Shown here: one piece after another, positions 20,534-29,499 of the stretch | Layout of the letters: the number at the start of each line of letters is the position of its first letter | Position numbering within the stretch: position 1 is the stretch's first letter | Assembly: GCA_002922725.1 (NCBI GenBank) | Contig: PNEW01000007.1 | Span: forward strand, 1 to 41,058 | DNA length: 41,058 nt | From: Verrucomicrobia bacterium Opi.OSU.00C | GTDB taxonomy: Bacteria > Verrucomicrobiota > Verrucomicrobiia > Opitutales > PNEW01 | Reading direction: 5' to 3' | Notes under the pieces: generated by a model | Seen by the model: only the letters and a program-made list of their open reading frames with translations | Told to the model about the DNA's origin: nothing | The model's database searches: none | Made by a program: the position numbers and the translations under genes

Positions 20534-23020
20534 TCAAGAGATACTCGAAGCTGGTTGGTCTTGAGTGAAGTCTAAAAGATCGTCTGCAACAACGACCTTA
20601 ATCAGTTCATTTTTCTTTAAATCACCACGTAGGATTGCCTCAGCCAATGGATCTTCAAGATATCTTTCTACTGCACGACGCAAGGGACGAGCACCATACT
20701 TCTCATCATAACCTTTATCAATAAGATAAACTTTTGCTTCATCGCTCACTGTAAGTTTAATATTATGTTCTATTAACCGTTTAGTGACTTTGGTTAACTC
20801 TAATTCGACAATTTTTATCAAATGTTCACGGTTGAGACTGTGAAAAATTACCATATCGTTTATTCGATTAAGAAATTCTGGCTTAAAAACTCGTTTTGAT
20901 TCCTCAAGTATTTTTTCCTTAACCTTTTCATAATCACTAATACCACTATTATCATCAGTACCAAATCCCAATGTCCCTCCCTTTTGTATCTGTTGAGCTC
21001 CAACATTCGATGTCATGATAATGATGGTATTTCGGAAATCAACAGTACGTCCTAGACTGTCTGTCAACCGACCATCCTCAAAGACTTGCAAGAGGAGCTG
21101 AATGACATCTGGATGTGCTTTCTCTATTTCATCAAAAAGAACAACGCAATAAGGTTTTCTTCTTACTGTTTCCGTAAGCTGACCACCTTCCTCATAGCCT
21201 ACATATCCAGGAGGAGATCCAATCAAGCGTGAGACAGTAAACTTTTCCATGTATTCGGACATATCAATCTGTACAATAGCTTCCTGCTCCCCAAACATTT
21301 TTTCCGCCAAAATTTTTGCTAGATGGGTTTTACCTACTCCTGTAGGTCCTAAAAACATGAACGAACCGATTGGTCGAAGAGGGTCTTTTAAATCAGCTCT
21401 TGAACGACGAAGCGCCTTGGCAATAACTTCGGTAGCCACATTTTGTCCAATAACATCTTCCTGTAATTCGTTTTCAAGCTTGAGAAGCTTCTCAGTCTCT
21501 TTTTCTTCCATCCGGCTAAGTGGTATACCTGTCCAAGTAGACACAACCTGAAGCATTTCCTCTTCATCAACTATAACCGTTGTTTCTTCACGCATTTTTT
21601 TCCAATTTTCGATCTTTTGCTCCCGTTCAGTTCGGAGTTGCTTCTCTTTATCTCGATATTTTGCCGCTTTCTCAAAATGTTGTTTACTTATGGATTCTTC
21701 TTTTTTCTTACATATACCTTCAATTTTTTCCAATAAATCTTCGATTTCAGGTGGTCGATTGAGTGAATCTATACGTGCACGCGCTCCTGATTCATCAAGA
21801 ACGTCAATAGCTTTATCAGGAAGATAGCGTCCAGTAATATAACGATCAGAGAGTTTAGCTGATAGCTCAATTGCTTTATCGGTGTAGGTTACTTTGTGAT
21901 GATCTTCGTACCTCGATCTTAATCCATTAAGTATTTGAATTGTTTCTTCAACTGAGGGTGCTTCAACCATCACACTTTGAAAGCGACGATCAAGAGCACT
22001 ATCCTTTTCAATATATTTGCGGTACTCGGAAAGCGTCGTAGCACCTATGCATTGCAATTCACCTCGAGAGAGAGCTGGTTTGAAAATATTTGAAGCGTCC
22101 ATTGCACCTTCTGCAGCTCCAGCACCAACAATAGTATGTAGCTCGTCGATAAAGATAATAATATTTTTAGCCCGACGTATCTCATCCATAACTGCTTTGA
22201 TACGCTCTTCAAATTGACCTCGATATTTTGTTCCCGCTACCATCAGTGCAAGATCCAGAGTAATCACACGTCTATTGACAAGAAGTTCGGGAACAATGCC
22301 AGAGGAAATCTCCTGAGCTAACCCTTCAACAATAGCAGTTTTACCAACTCCAGCCTCACCAATTAATACAGGATTATTTTTTGTCCGACGACAGAGTACT
22401 TGGATGATACGTCTTACTTCATCTTTACGTCCAATTACTGGATCAAGTTCATTCTTACGTGCTAGTTCAGTTAAATCTCGTCCAAAAGCCTTAAGAGCTG
22501 GTGTTTTAATATCTTTTTTTTCTTCTCCCAATGCACCCGTTGTAGATGGAACTGGTTCGGTTTCTTCACCAGAAAAACTTGGGTCTAATTCACTTAAGAT
22601 TTCATTGCGGCAACGTTCGATGTCGACATCAAGTGTTTTCAACACACGGGCAGCAACACCATCTCCTTCACGCAGGAGACCAAGCAGGATATGCTCAGTT
22701 CCTACATAACTATGATTTAACGCTTTAGCTTCTTTGCCAGCAAGGGCCAAAACTTTTTTTACACGAGGAGTGTATGGGATATTACCTGACGGTTTTGACT
22801 CTGGTCCCGTACCTACCTGCTTTTCTACTGCAGTACGTACTGTTTCAAGATCAAGACCCATCTTCTGTAAAACATTCACAGCAACTCCCTGTCCCAGGTT
22901 TATCAAGCCAAGTAAGAGATGTTCCGTTCCTACATAATTATGGTGGAATCTGTCAGCTTCTTTTCGTGCTAATGCCAGTACTTGTTGCGCACGCGGGGTA
23001 AAATTATTCATCGGATCCAT
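20534..23020 (-). CDS. clpC: ClpC-type AAA+ unfoldase with Clp-N repeats and UVR motif
   Basis: Two Clp-N repeats ([66 protein letters not shown]), Walker [14 protein letters not shown] and [16 protein letters not shown]-like [18 protein letters not shown]. Confidence 0.97.
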   Translation of the reverse strand: MDPMNNFTPRAQQVLALARKEADRFHHNYVGTEHLLLGLINLGQGVAVNVLQKMGLDLETVRTAVEKQVGTGPESKPSGNIPYTPRVKKVLALAGKEAKALNHSYVGTEHILLGLLREGDGVAARVLKTLDVDIERCRNEILSELDPSFSGEETEPVPSTTGALGEEKKDIKTPALKAFGRDLTELARKNELDPVIGRKDEVRRIIQVLCRRTKNNPVLIGEAGVGKTAIVEGLAQEISSGIVPELLVNRRVITLDLALMVAGTKYRGQFEERIKAVMDEIRRAKNIIIFIDELHTIVGAGAAEGAMDASNIFKPALSRGELQCIGATTLSEYRKYIEKDSALDRRFQSVMVEAPSVEETIQILNGLRSRYEDHHKVTYTDKAIELSAKLSDRYITGRYLPDKAIDVLDESGARARIDSLNRPPEIEDLLEKIEGICKKKEESISKQHFEKAAKYRDKEKQLRTEREQKIENWKKMREETTVIVDEEEMLQVVSTWTGIPLSRMEEKETEKLLKLENELQEDVIGQNVATEVIAKALRRSRADLKDPLRPIGSFMFLGPTGVGKTHLAKILAEKMFGEQEAIVQIDMSEYMEKFTVSRLIGSPPGYVGYEEGGQLTETVRRKPYCVVLFDEIEKAHPDVIQLLLQVFEDGRLTDSLGRTVDFRNTIIIMTSNVGAQQIQKGGTLGFGTDDNSGISDYEKVKEKILEESKRVFKPEFLNRINDMVIFHSLNREHLIKIVELELTKVTKRLIEHNIKLTVSDEAKVYLIDKGYDEKYGARPLRRAVERYLEDPLAEAILRGDLKKNELIKVVVADDLLDFTQDQPASSIS

Positions 23021-23045
23021 AATGATTGTTTGGATTTTTTATAAA

Positions 23046-24134
23046 CTAGGTCCTATTAACTACTTTGTCAAAGTTAAGTGATGGTAAATCCGATAATTGT
23101 TCTCTCATATAACATGAACGATATTCATCACGTTGGTTTGGATCAATCTCAGTTTTTGCCGCATATTGGATGTGGCCAGGCCGACTTTCAATGTATAATC
23201 GATCAATACACGATCTATAGACTTCAGGTATAGCTTTTAAATCAATCGCCAAGCGCAACAAAGATAGTAAATTCATTGCTTCAGCTGAACTCAAAAGATG
23301 ACTGTTTTTTAAAAGTCCATATGCACGTCCCATTTTGTCCAAGAGTTTTATTGGGTCTTTTTCTAAAAGTTTATGTCTAGAGTTGTTTTCCTGTTCTATT
23401 ATTGTATTAAGAACATTTATCAGACGTTTAATTATCTCATCTTCACTCTCCCCAAGTGTCTGCTGGTTAGATATTTGAAATATACTCCCACTTGCATCCG
23501 AACCTTCTCCAAATACACCACGCACTGCCATACCTAGTTGATTTACAGCACGAATTACTTTTTCCATTTGATTTGCGATCACTAAAGCCGGTAAGTGCAT
23601 CATTGCAGACGCCCGCATGCCAGTTCCGACATTTGTTGGACAGGCTGTTAAATACCCTAACTCGGAAGAAAATGCGTAGTCGAGACTTTCTTCAAGAGCA
23701 CTGTCAATTTCATTTATCGATTTCCATGCCTGTTTAAACCGGAAACCACTTCGTAGGTATTGAATCCTTAAGTGATCTTCTTCATTGATCATCACCGAAC
23801 AAGACTGGTCTTTACTTACAACAAGACCACTCCCTTTTTTTGCTTTACTTAGTTCTCTACTAATTAAGTGGCGCTCCATTAATATTTGCTTTTCCAGTTC
23901 ACTCAACTCTTCCACTATTAATCGTGTTCCTCCTTTCATATTAGGTAGTGCTGACAGTGATTCCATACAAGTGGTCAAAATTTCCCTTCTTTGTGCCTCT
24001 TTGGCCCAATCTGGGAATGGAATGTCTAAAATGTTGCGCGCAAGCCTAATTCGAGTACTTAAAACCACAGGACAATTTAATTTAGCATTATGGGTCAGCT
24101 CTGCCTCGGCTTCTATAAGGGGACTAATAATCAT
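23046..24134 (-). CDS. mcsB: protein-arginine kinase
   Basis: VVLSTRIRLARNI, ELGYLTACPTNVGTGMRASAMMHLPAL, GVFGEGSDASGSIFQISNQQTLGESE; C-terminal RDEYRS close to the RDxxRA phospho-arginine sensor motif of McsB. Confidence 0.93.
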   Translation of the reverse strand: MIISPLIEAEAELTHNAKLNCPVVLSTRIRLARNILDIPFPDWAKEAQRREILTTCMESLSALPNMKGGTRLIVEELSELEKQILMERHLISRELSKAKKGSGLVVSKDQSCSVMINEEDHLRIQYLRSGFRFKQAWKSINEIDSALEESLDYAFSSELGYLTACPTNVGTGMRASAMMHLPALVIANQMEKVIRAVNQLGMAVRGVFGEGSDASGSIFQISNQQTLGESEDEIIKRLINVLNTIIEQENNSRHKLLEKDPIKLLDKMGRAYGLLKNSHLLSSAEAMNLLSLLRLAIDLKAIPEVYRSCIDRLYIESRPGHIQYAAKTEIDPNQRDEYRSCYMREQLSDLPSLNFDKVVNRT

Positions 24135-24141
24135 TGTAAGA

Positions 24142-24645
24142 TTAAACTTTACTTTTTAAATCATTTTTCAATTGCATGATTTTATCACGCCATTGCGCGG
24201 CATCTTCATAACGTTCAGCATTAATCGCGTTTTGAAGGTTATCTTCCCAAAGTTGGATCTGATTACGTGAAGCAACCCGCTGGGCTGATACTAAGGGAAC
24301 TTTTCCCTGATGCGTTGTTGATTTTTGCATCTCCCGTAACATGAGTCCTAATAAGTCCTTAAAGCTTTCGTAACATACGGCGCAACCAAATCGGCCGAGG
24401 CTTTTAAAATCAGCAGTCGACAACCCGCAGCTTTCGCACCGAGCCATATCAGCAACAATTTCATCATTAGAATCTTCTAAATTGTCGAGCAAATTAGCCA
24501 ATGTAAAATTACTAGGATCAGTCATCTTTTTTGCCAAAGCACAATCTTCACATATATCCACCTTGTGAATTTTATTATCGACAATTTGAGTAAGGTGAAT
24601 TGTGGCTTCCTTCTCGCAGTATTTACATTCTGTCGGTTTAGCCAT
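24142..24645 (-). CDS. mcsA: McsA-like zinc-finger/UVR-motif activator of McsB
   Basis: Two CxxC-pair modules (CKYC...CEDC; CESC...CAVC) and C-terminal UVR motif NLQNAINAERYEDAAQWRDKIMQLK; 7 bp from mcsB. Confidence 0.88.
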   Translation of the reverse strand: MAKPTECKYCEKEATIHLTQIVDNKIHKVDICEDCALAKKMTDPSNFTLANLLDNLEDSNDEIVADMARCESCGLSTADFKSLGRFGCAVCYESFKDLLGLMLREMQKSTTHQGKVPLVSAQRVASRNQIQLWEDNLQNAINAERYEDAAQWRDKIMQLKNDLKSKV

Positions 24646-24842
24646 TATGTATTTGTATCATTATGATCGTGAATTTAGAAGATTAAATATTCCCTTAAAG
24701 TCATTTTAACCAGATAATTCAAGTTACATCCATCAAAAAGTAAATATATTCTATGCATGATTCATGCCAAAATCGAAAAAATCCATTAATATGAACTTTC
24801 CTAAACGATTGTTTTTAAATTGTCGGCACAATCGTCGAAAAC

Positions 24843-25709
24843 CTAAAGCATTGTACCTTCAATCGATACTTTTTTTCTGAAAGCCTCAATAAAGCGCAGA
24901 GTGGTTGTCCCTGGTTTACCATCACCTATTTCACGACCATCAATTTCTGTCACTGGAACAACTTCCGCTGCAGTACCCGTGAGAAAACATTCCTCCGCAT
25001 TCCAGAGATCATAACGTGTTAGTTCTACCTCCTTCAAGGGAATATCCATTTCTTTAGCAATATTGAATGCAACTTCCCTAGTTATACCCTTAAGATTACC
25101 TGCGGAGGTAGGTGTGGTATAAACCACTCCTTTAAAAAGAATAAACACGTTATCGCCGGTACACTCTGCTACACAACCACGATCATTTAACATTAATGCT
25201 TCAACATATCCAGCGTTTTGAGCATCCATTTTAGCCATGATATTATTGAGATAATTCAGTGATTTAATCATTGGGGGGAGTGCAGCTGGATTATTTCGCC
25301 ATGTTGCGACAGTAACAATTTTCATCCCGTTGGTGTAATACGAATCAGGGTATAATTGAATCCTATCCGCAATTATAATAATTTGCGGTGTTTCGCAAAG
25401 CTTAGGTGACAAGCCGAGATCTCCGATCCCTCGTGTCACGACCAAGCGGACATAGCCATCCACAAGCTTATTTTGACGGCAAGAATCGCACACTGCCTCA
25501 GATAAGTCACTTCGTGGCAAAGGTATTTTCAACATAATTGCCTTCGCAGACATTTCTAACCGTTCGAGATGCTCATCCAGCTTAAATACACAGCCCTCAT
25601 ATACTCGTATTCCTTCAAATACCCCATCCCCATAGAGCAAACCATGGTCGAAGACTGAAATTTTGGCATCTGCTGAGTCGAAAAATTCTCCGTTAATATA
25701 TACCTTCAT
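24843..25709 (-). CDS. ilvE: class IV PLP aminotransferase, branched-chain amino acid aminotransferase type
   Basis: YINGEFFDSADAKISVFDHGLLYGDGVFEGIRVYEG, IKSLNYLNNIMAKMDAQNAGYVEALMLNDRGCVAECTGDNVFI, ECFLTGTAAEVVPVTEIDGREIGDGKPG. Confidence 0.9.
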   Translation of the reverse strand: MKVYINGEFFDSADAKISVFDHGLLYGDGVFEGIRVYEGCVFKLDEHLERLEMSAKAIMLKIPLPRSDLSEAVCDSCRQNKLVDGYVRLVVTRGIGDLGLSPKLCETPQIIIIADRIQLYPDSYYTNGMKIVTVATWRNNPAALPPMIKSLNYLNNIMAKMDAQNAGYVEALMLNDRGCVAECTGDNVFILFKGVVYTTPTSAGNLKGITREVAFNIAKEMDIPLKEVELTRYDLWNAEECFLTGTAAEVVPVTEIDGREIGDGKPGTTTLRFIEAFRKKVSIEGTML

Positions 25710-26118
25710 TATTTTTATATTAGAATTTATTATCGGTTTAGAGTGAAATATCCTGATTGTCTAGCGATAATTGGAAGAGGAAGTAAAGAGAAGACATTAC
25801 TTTGTCTCTATCAACTGTAATATAATCAGTAATGTGTATTATTCTAAATTCTTATTTACCCACTGTATTCTACTTTTAGTCTATCAGAATACACATAATT
25901 CTCATTTTAATTACTGGGATTCTACATATTACGATCCTATCGGTATTTAAACTTCTCATTAACAGAGCAATAATTGTACTGATTTTCCCTAATACATATT
26001 CTTCTAGCTTGTGAGTTCTATTAAACTATCCTCACGATTTATAAACATCATTATGAGTGACAATAATAATGTTTTATGAAGCCATGCTTAATAGAATTAG
26101 GAAACTATGTGACCAAAG

Positions 26119-26883
26119 CTAAGAATTAGCATTTAATTTTCTTTGCATTGATTGGTAGCGTGCATCTTTAAAGTTAGCATTATCAAGATCCCCCTGTCCC
26201 TTTATTCGTTTTGCATCTGCTGTTATCCAATGGGTAGCGTATCCTCTACGCCAACGATCGGAATAGTTACGAGATGAACTGTGCAAAGTATATCCATGAT
26301 GAAAAACTACCCCACCTTTATGAACTGGTGCCAACTCCTCTTTAGCTAAATCAACTCGATCTTGATTTGGGATCATATTGTATGTTTCGTTTTCCATCGG
26401 GAAATGAGGGAGCATTCCTTCATTGTGAGAACCACTTATATAACGAAGACAACCATTTTCTTCGTCGACATCATCTAGGGCAATCCAAGCTGTAATAACA
26501 TCATTGACTGGAGAACATTGAAAATGAAAATTATCTTGGTGATAGGGTTTAGGTCCTCCATGATGAGGTGGCTTCATTAATATTTGGTCTGCTAGTAACA
26601 ATGGTGGCTTATTTATAAAAGTTTTAATCGCTTTATGAAGTCGATAATCCAGAACAAACTTTTGAAACTCAGTATGTTTAAAAAAAGCCTTATTAATTTT
26701 ACGAGGTATTATTGTCCCATCTGGTAATTGTTCAGTACTCACAGCCTCAGCTTTTTTGAGTTCTTTGCTCATTACCAAATTTGCTGTTTGGGCAATTCTT
26801 TCGGCTTCATGAGCATTAAAAATCCCTTCAATAACTACCCATCCTTTATCCCAATAATGCTTCACCTGTTTCTGTGTTATCAT
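26119..26883 (-). CDS. phytanoyl-CoA dioxygenase (PhyH) family protein
   Basis: PKPYHQDNFHFQCSPVNDVITAWIALDDVDEENGCLRYISGSHNEG...PVHKGGVVFHHGYTLHSSSRNYSDRWRRGYATHWI. Confidence 0.93.
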   Translation of the reverse strand: MITQKQVKHYWDKGWVVIEGIFNAHEAERIAQTANLVMSKELKKAEAVSTEQLPDGTIIPRKINKAFFKHTEFQKFVLDYRLHKAIKTFINKPPLLLADQILMKPPHHGGPKPYHQDNFHFQCSPVNDVITAWIALDDVDEENGCLRYISGSHNEGMLPHFPMENETYNMIPNQDRVDLAKEELAPVHKGGVVFHHGYTLHSSSRNYSDRWRRGYATHWITADAKRIKGQGDLDNANFKDARYQSMQRKLNANS

Positions 26884-26940
26884 ACAACCATTCCTTATTT
26901 GAATAATTAAAAATCACCTTCGATTATGACAAGCTATAAA

Positions 26941-28515
26941 TTAAAATATTTGGGAACACAAAAAGCCTATTGGAGATAGAGCTATTATTGTCCAAATCAC
27001 AATTACCCGGCTAGATTTTTGCTTTAAAGGGATTAAACTGAAAACACATCCAACAGAAATATTAACTATTAGAGCTGTAAGCATGATCAGTTGGAAACTT
27101 AATCGATCATGTCCTGTAAAGACATCCCAATAGGCAATTAGGACCCCAGCCAGCCAACCGTATATAGACCCCAAGGCAACACCAAATGGAGTTGCAAAAG
27201 GGACAAACAAAGCAAAGAAAAATAGGCAAAACATAGGTACTGTAAAAAGGTTAATCGTCTTTTGAGGGATTTCTACGAAATTACCCGGAACTTTATTCAT
27301 TTGTATACTGACGACCATAACTACGACTCCAATGCCAACACCGATAAATCTAGCCATTCGTAAATGTTGTTTTTCGTTTTTAGATTTAAGGCCTAAGAAA
27401 TCTAAAAAATCTGTCGTGATTACAGCTGTAATCGAATTTATACCAGAATCGATACTCGACATACCTGCAGCAAATAATGCCGAAACTACTAACCCAGCTA
27501 TACCGATTGGTAAATGTTCAGAGATAAAAAGAGGGAAGAGTTTATCGGCATAAGTCTGTATACTTTCTCCCTTGGGAATGTAGTATTGATATTGTGTATA
27601 AAACTCTAAAACTGCAAATCCAATAAGTGCAATTAATGACATAGTTATAATGTTTGTTAGGGAGTTTCGAAAGTACGCCCGCCTGGCAGTCACTACATCT
27701 TTAGTACTCATATATCTTTGGATTACAGTCTGATCAGCCCCTCCCATACATATCAGCCAAATTAGAAACAATGTTATCGATCCAAAAACTGTAACCCTAA
27801 CCGTTGGATCAAAACTAAAAAATGGTTGGATATCCCAATTGGGTGACCATTCCAAAGGAATCCAATGGATACCTTTAAGACGGAAACTAATAACTACTAA
27901 TGTCAGTATTGCACCTCCAAATAGGACACAAAATTGAAGTAAGTCAGTCATAACAACGGCCTGTAATCCTCCCATGGTGGTATAAGTCACAGAGATAATG
28001 CCAATTACTAGAATGACCCAGGGAAGCATTGATGGATCAAGTCCGACAATAACAACCGTCGCTTCTGCCGCAAAATAAACGATAACTGACATCCAGGTAA
28101 GTCTAAGCATAATAAATAAGCTTGCTCCGAGTATCCGTATTTTCATCCCTAGCGTTTTTTCCAATATTTGGTAAGCGCTAATAACACGGTGCCGCATAAG
28201 AGCTGGTATTAAAATATACCCAACAATTAAATAAGCTATTGGTATCGCAAATAAATAACACAATATTACGGGTCCATGCTTAATGATTTCACCAGGGATC
28301 ATCAAATACGATGCGGAACTTAAAAGAGTAGCATAAATTGAAATTCCAATTATGAAGGAATTCATCTTCCCATTACCGATAAAATAACTTCCTCTATCAG
28401 ATTGTCTGCGGGAATAGATCCATCCCACCCCCAAAACTATAGCAGCATAAATAGCAATGCATATCCAATCAACAATGTGTAAACCTTTTTCAGAGGCATC
28501 TAAAATTTCATTCAT
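26941..28515 (-). CDS. sodium:solute symporter (SSS) family transporter
   Basis: Multi-TM; GWIYSRRQSDRGSYFIGNGKMNSFIIGISIYATLLSSASYLMIPGEI, GGLQAVVMTDLLQFCVLFGGAI, GGADQTVIQRYMSTKD, VVSALFAAGMSSIDSGINSITAVITTDF. Confidence 0.93.
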   Translation of the reverse strand: MNEILDASEKGLHIVDWICIAIYAAIVLGVGWIYSRRQSDRGSYFIGNGKMNSFIIGISIYATLLSSASYLMIPGEIIKHGPVILCYLFAIPIAYLIVGYILIPALMRHRVISAYQILEKTLGMKIRILGASLFIMLRLTWMSVIVYFAAEATVVIVGLDPSMLPWVILVIGIISVTYTTMGGLQAVVMTDLLQFCVLFGGAILTLVVISFRLKGIHWIPLEWSPNWDIQPFFSFDPTVRVTVFGSITLFLIWLICMGGADQTVIQRYMSTKDVVTARRAYFRNSLTNIITMSLIALIGFAVLEFYTQYQYYIPKGESIQTYADKLFPLFISEHLPIGIAGLVVSALFAAGMSSIDSGINSITAVITTDFLDFLGLKSKNEKQHLRMARFIGVGIGVVVMVVSIQMNKVPGNFVEIPQKTINLFTVPMFCLFFFALFVPFATPFGVALGSIYGWLAGVLIAYWDVFTGHDRLSFQLIMLTALIVNISVGCVFSLIPLKQKSSRVIVIWTIIALSPIGFLCSQIF

Positions 28516-28766
28516 CGTTCAAGATGATAAAAGTCGTAATTTGGGACAATGGAGGTTCTATTAAACTTATTTCGTAAATAACTAAATCAACCACATCAAT
28601 TCGAAAAGAATATACCATCAGATAATTGAAGTGTCATTCTGATTTTGTTAGCTTATCACAAATAAAAATAATGAAAGTATCGCCATAAAAGGGCAACCTT
28701 ATATATCCAATACCCTGTGCGATGTAGCCGAATAGCCAAAAGGTATTTAAGTTATTTAGAATATAA

Positions 28767-29165
28767 TTATCTTCTAAATTGATAAGGCTTTTTTTCTACA
28801 AAAGTTTCTTTCACTCTTTTTGAAAGAAGCATATATGGAACCCAAATAAGCACTCCAGCAACTCCAATCAAAAGAGTCCATTCATTTTCCGAAGGCATAG
28901 TATCCGTCGCCAAGACAACGAGGATGATAAATAACGTTATTAATTGGATGCATATATAGATTCTTGGAAAAAGGTAATGTTTTGAGAAAAAGAGATATGC
29001 AAGATAACAAGCCGCTAAAAGTAAGATCAAATTTAAAATATTAGCTTCTACTAGTAATTCACTTAAATTTCCAACCACATTTAAAACTACTCCTATCCCA
29101 ACTAAAATTAACCATCCTCCTAGCTGTTTACCTTCAGTTTCATTAAACATCGTTTTTCCCTTCAT
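28767..29165 (-). CDS. small 4-TM-like membrane protein, likely start at 29150 (ATGTTTAA overlap with the upstream gene stop)
   Basis: Hydrophobic segments GGWLILVGIGVVLNVVG, LNLILLLAACYLAYLFF, IQLITLFIILVVLA, WTLLIGVAGVLIWVPYML. Confidence 0.7.
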   Translation of the reverse strand: MKGKTMFNETEGKQLGGWLILVGIGVVLNVVGNLSELLVEANILNLILLLAACYLAYLFFSKHYLFPRIYICIQLITLFIILVVLATDTMPSENEWTLLIGVAGVLIWVPYMLLSKRVKETFVEKKPYQFRR

Positions 29166-29358
29166 CCTTGTTTTTATTATTCACAAAACCGTTGATCAGC
29201 CATAATACCACCCATATTACTGCTGGAGGAACTATAACCCAAAATATCCGATCTTTTAAAGGTATCTTCCATTGGGTTTTTGGCCAAAGATAGCCTACCC
29301 AAAGAATTGTAAGTACTATTCCCAATCTGACCTTAGAAGAAACCCTCATAAATGACAT
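29143..29358 (-). CDS. small membrane protein, paralog of 34143..34382
   Basis: MRVSSKVRLGIVLTILWVGYLW...VPPAVIWVVLWLINGFVNNK; shared RLGIVLTxLW...P..IW...W.I.GF pattern with the other copy. Confidence 0.72.
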   Translation of the reverse strand: MSFMRVSSKVRLGIVLTILWVGYLWPKTQWKIPLKDRIFWVIVPPAVIWVVLWLINGFVNNKNKDEGKNDV

Positions 29359-29378
29359 GTAATGTTTTTATACACCTC

Positions 29379-29399
29379 TTTCCTAGCTAAAGCAGGAAA
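29379..29399. promoter_or_regulatory. inverted repeat TTTCCT-N9-AGGAAA upstream of 29143..29358 (candidate 5' leader element)
   Basis: Plus strand tttcct agctaaagc aggaaa. Confidence 0.35.
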
Positions 29400-29499
29400 A
29401 AGTTAGATGAAAGTAATTATAGAGATTCATAATCTGCGTAGTGGCGGAGTAAAAGTAAAAACATAGAAACCATCAAATAAAATCAGTGCCCATTGAGTT

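Noticed and set aside
21249-23001. Several plus-strand ORFs inside clpC
   Set aside because: Antisense shadows of a strongly conserved coding sequence.
25710-26118. 410-bp intergenic gap inspected for tRNA, riboswitch or ncRNA
   Set aside because: No T-loop GGTTCGAAxxC-type sequence or clear paired structure seen by eye; a covariance search (Infernal/Rfam) would be decisive.
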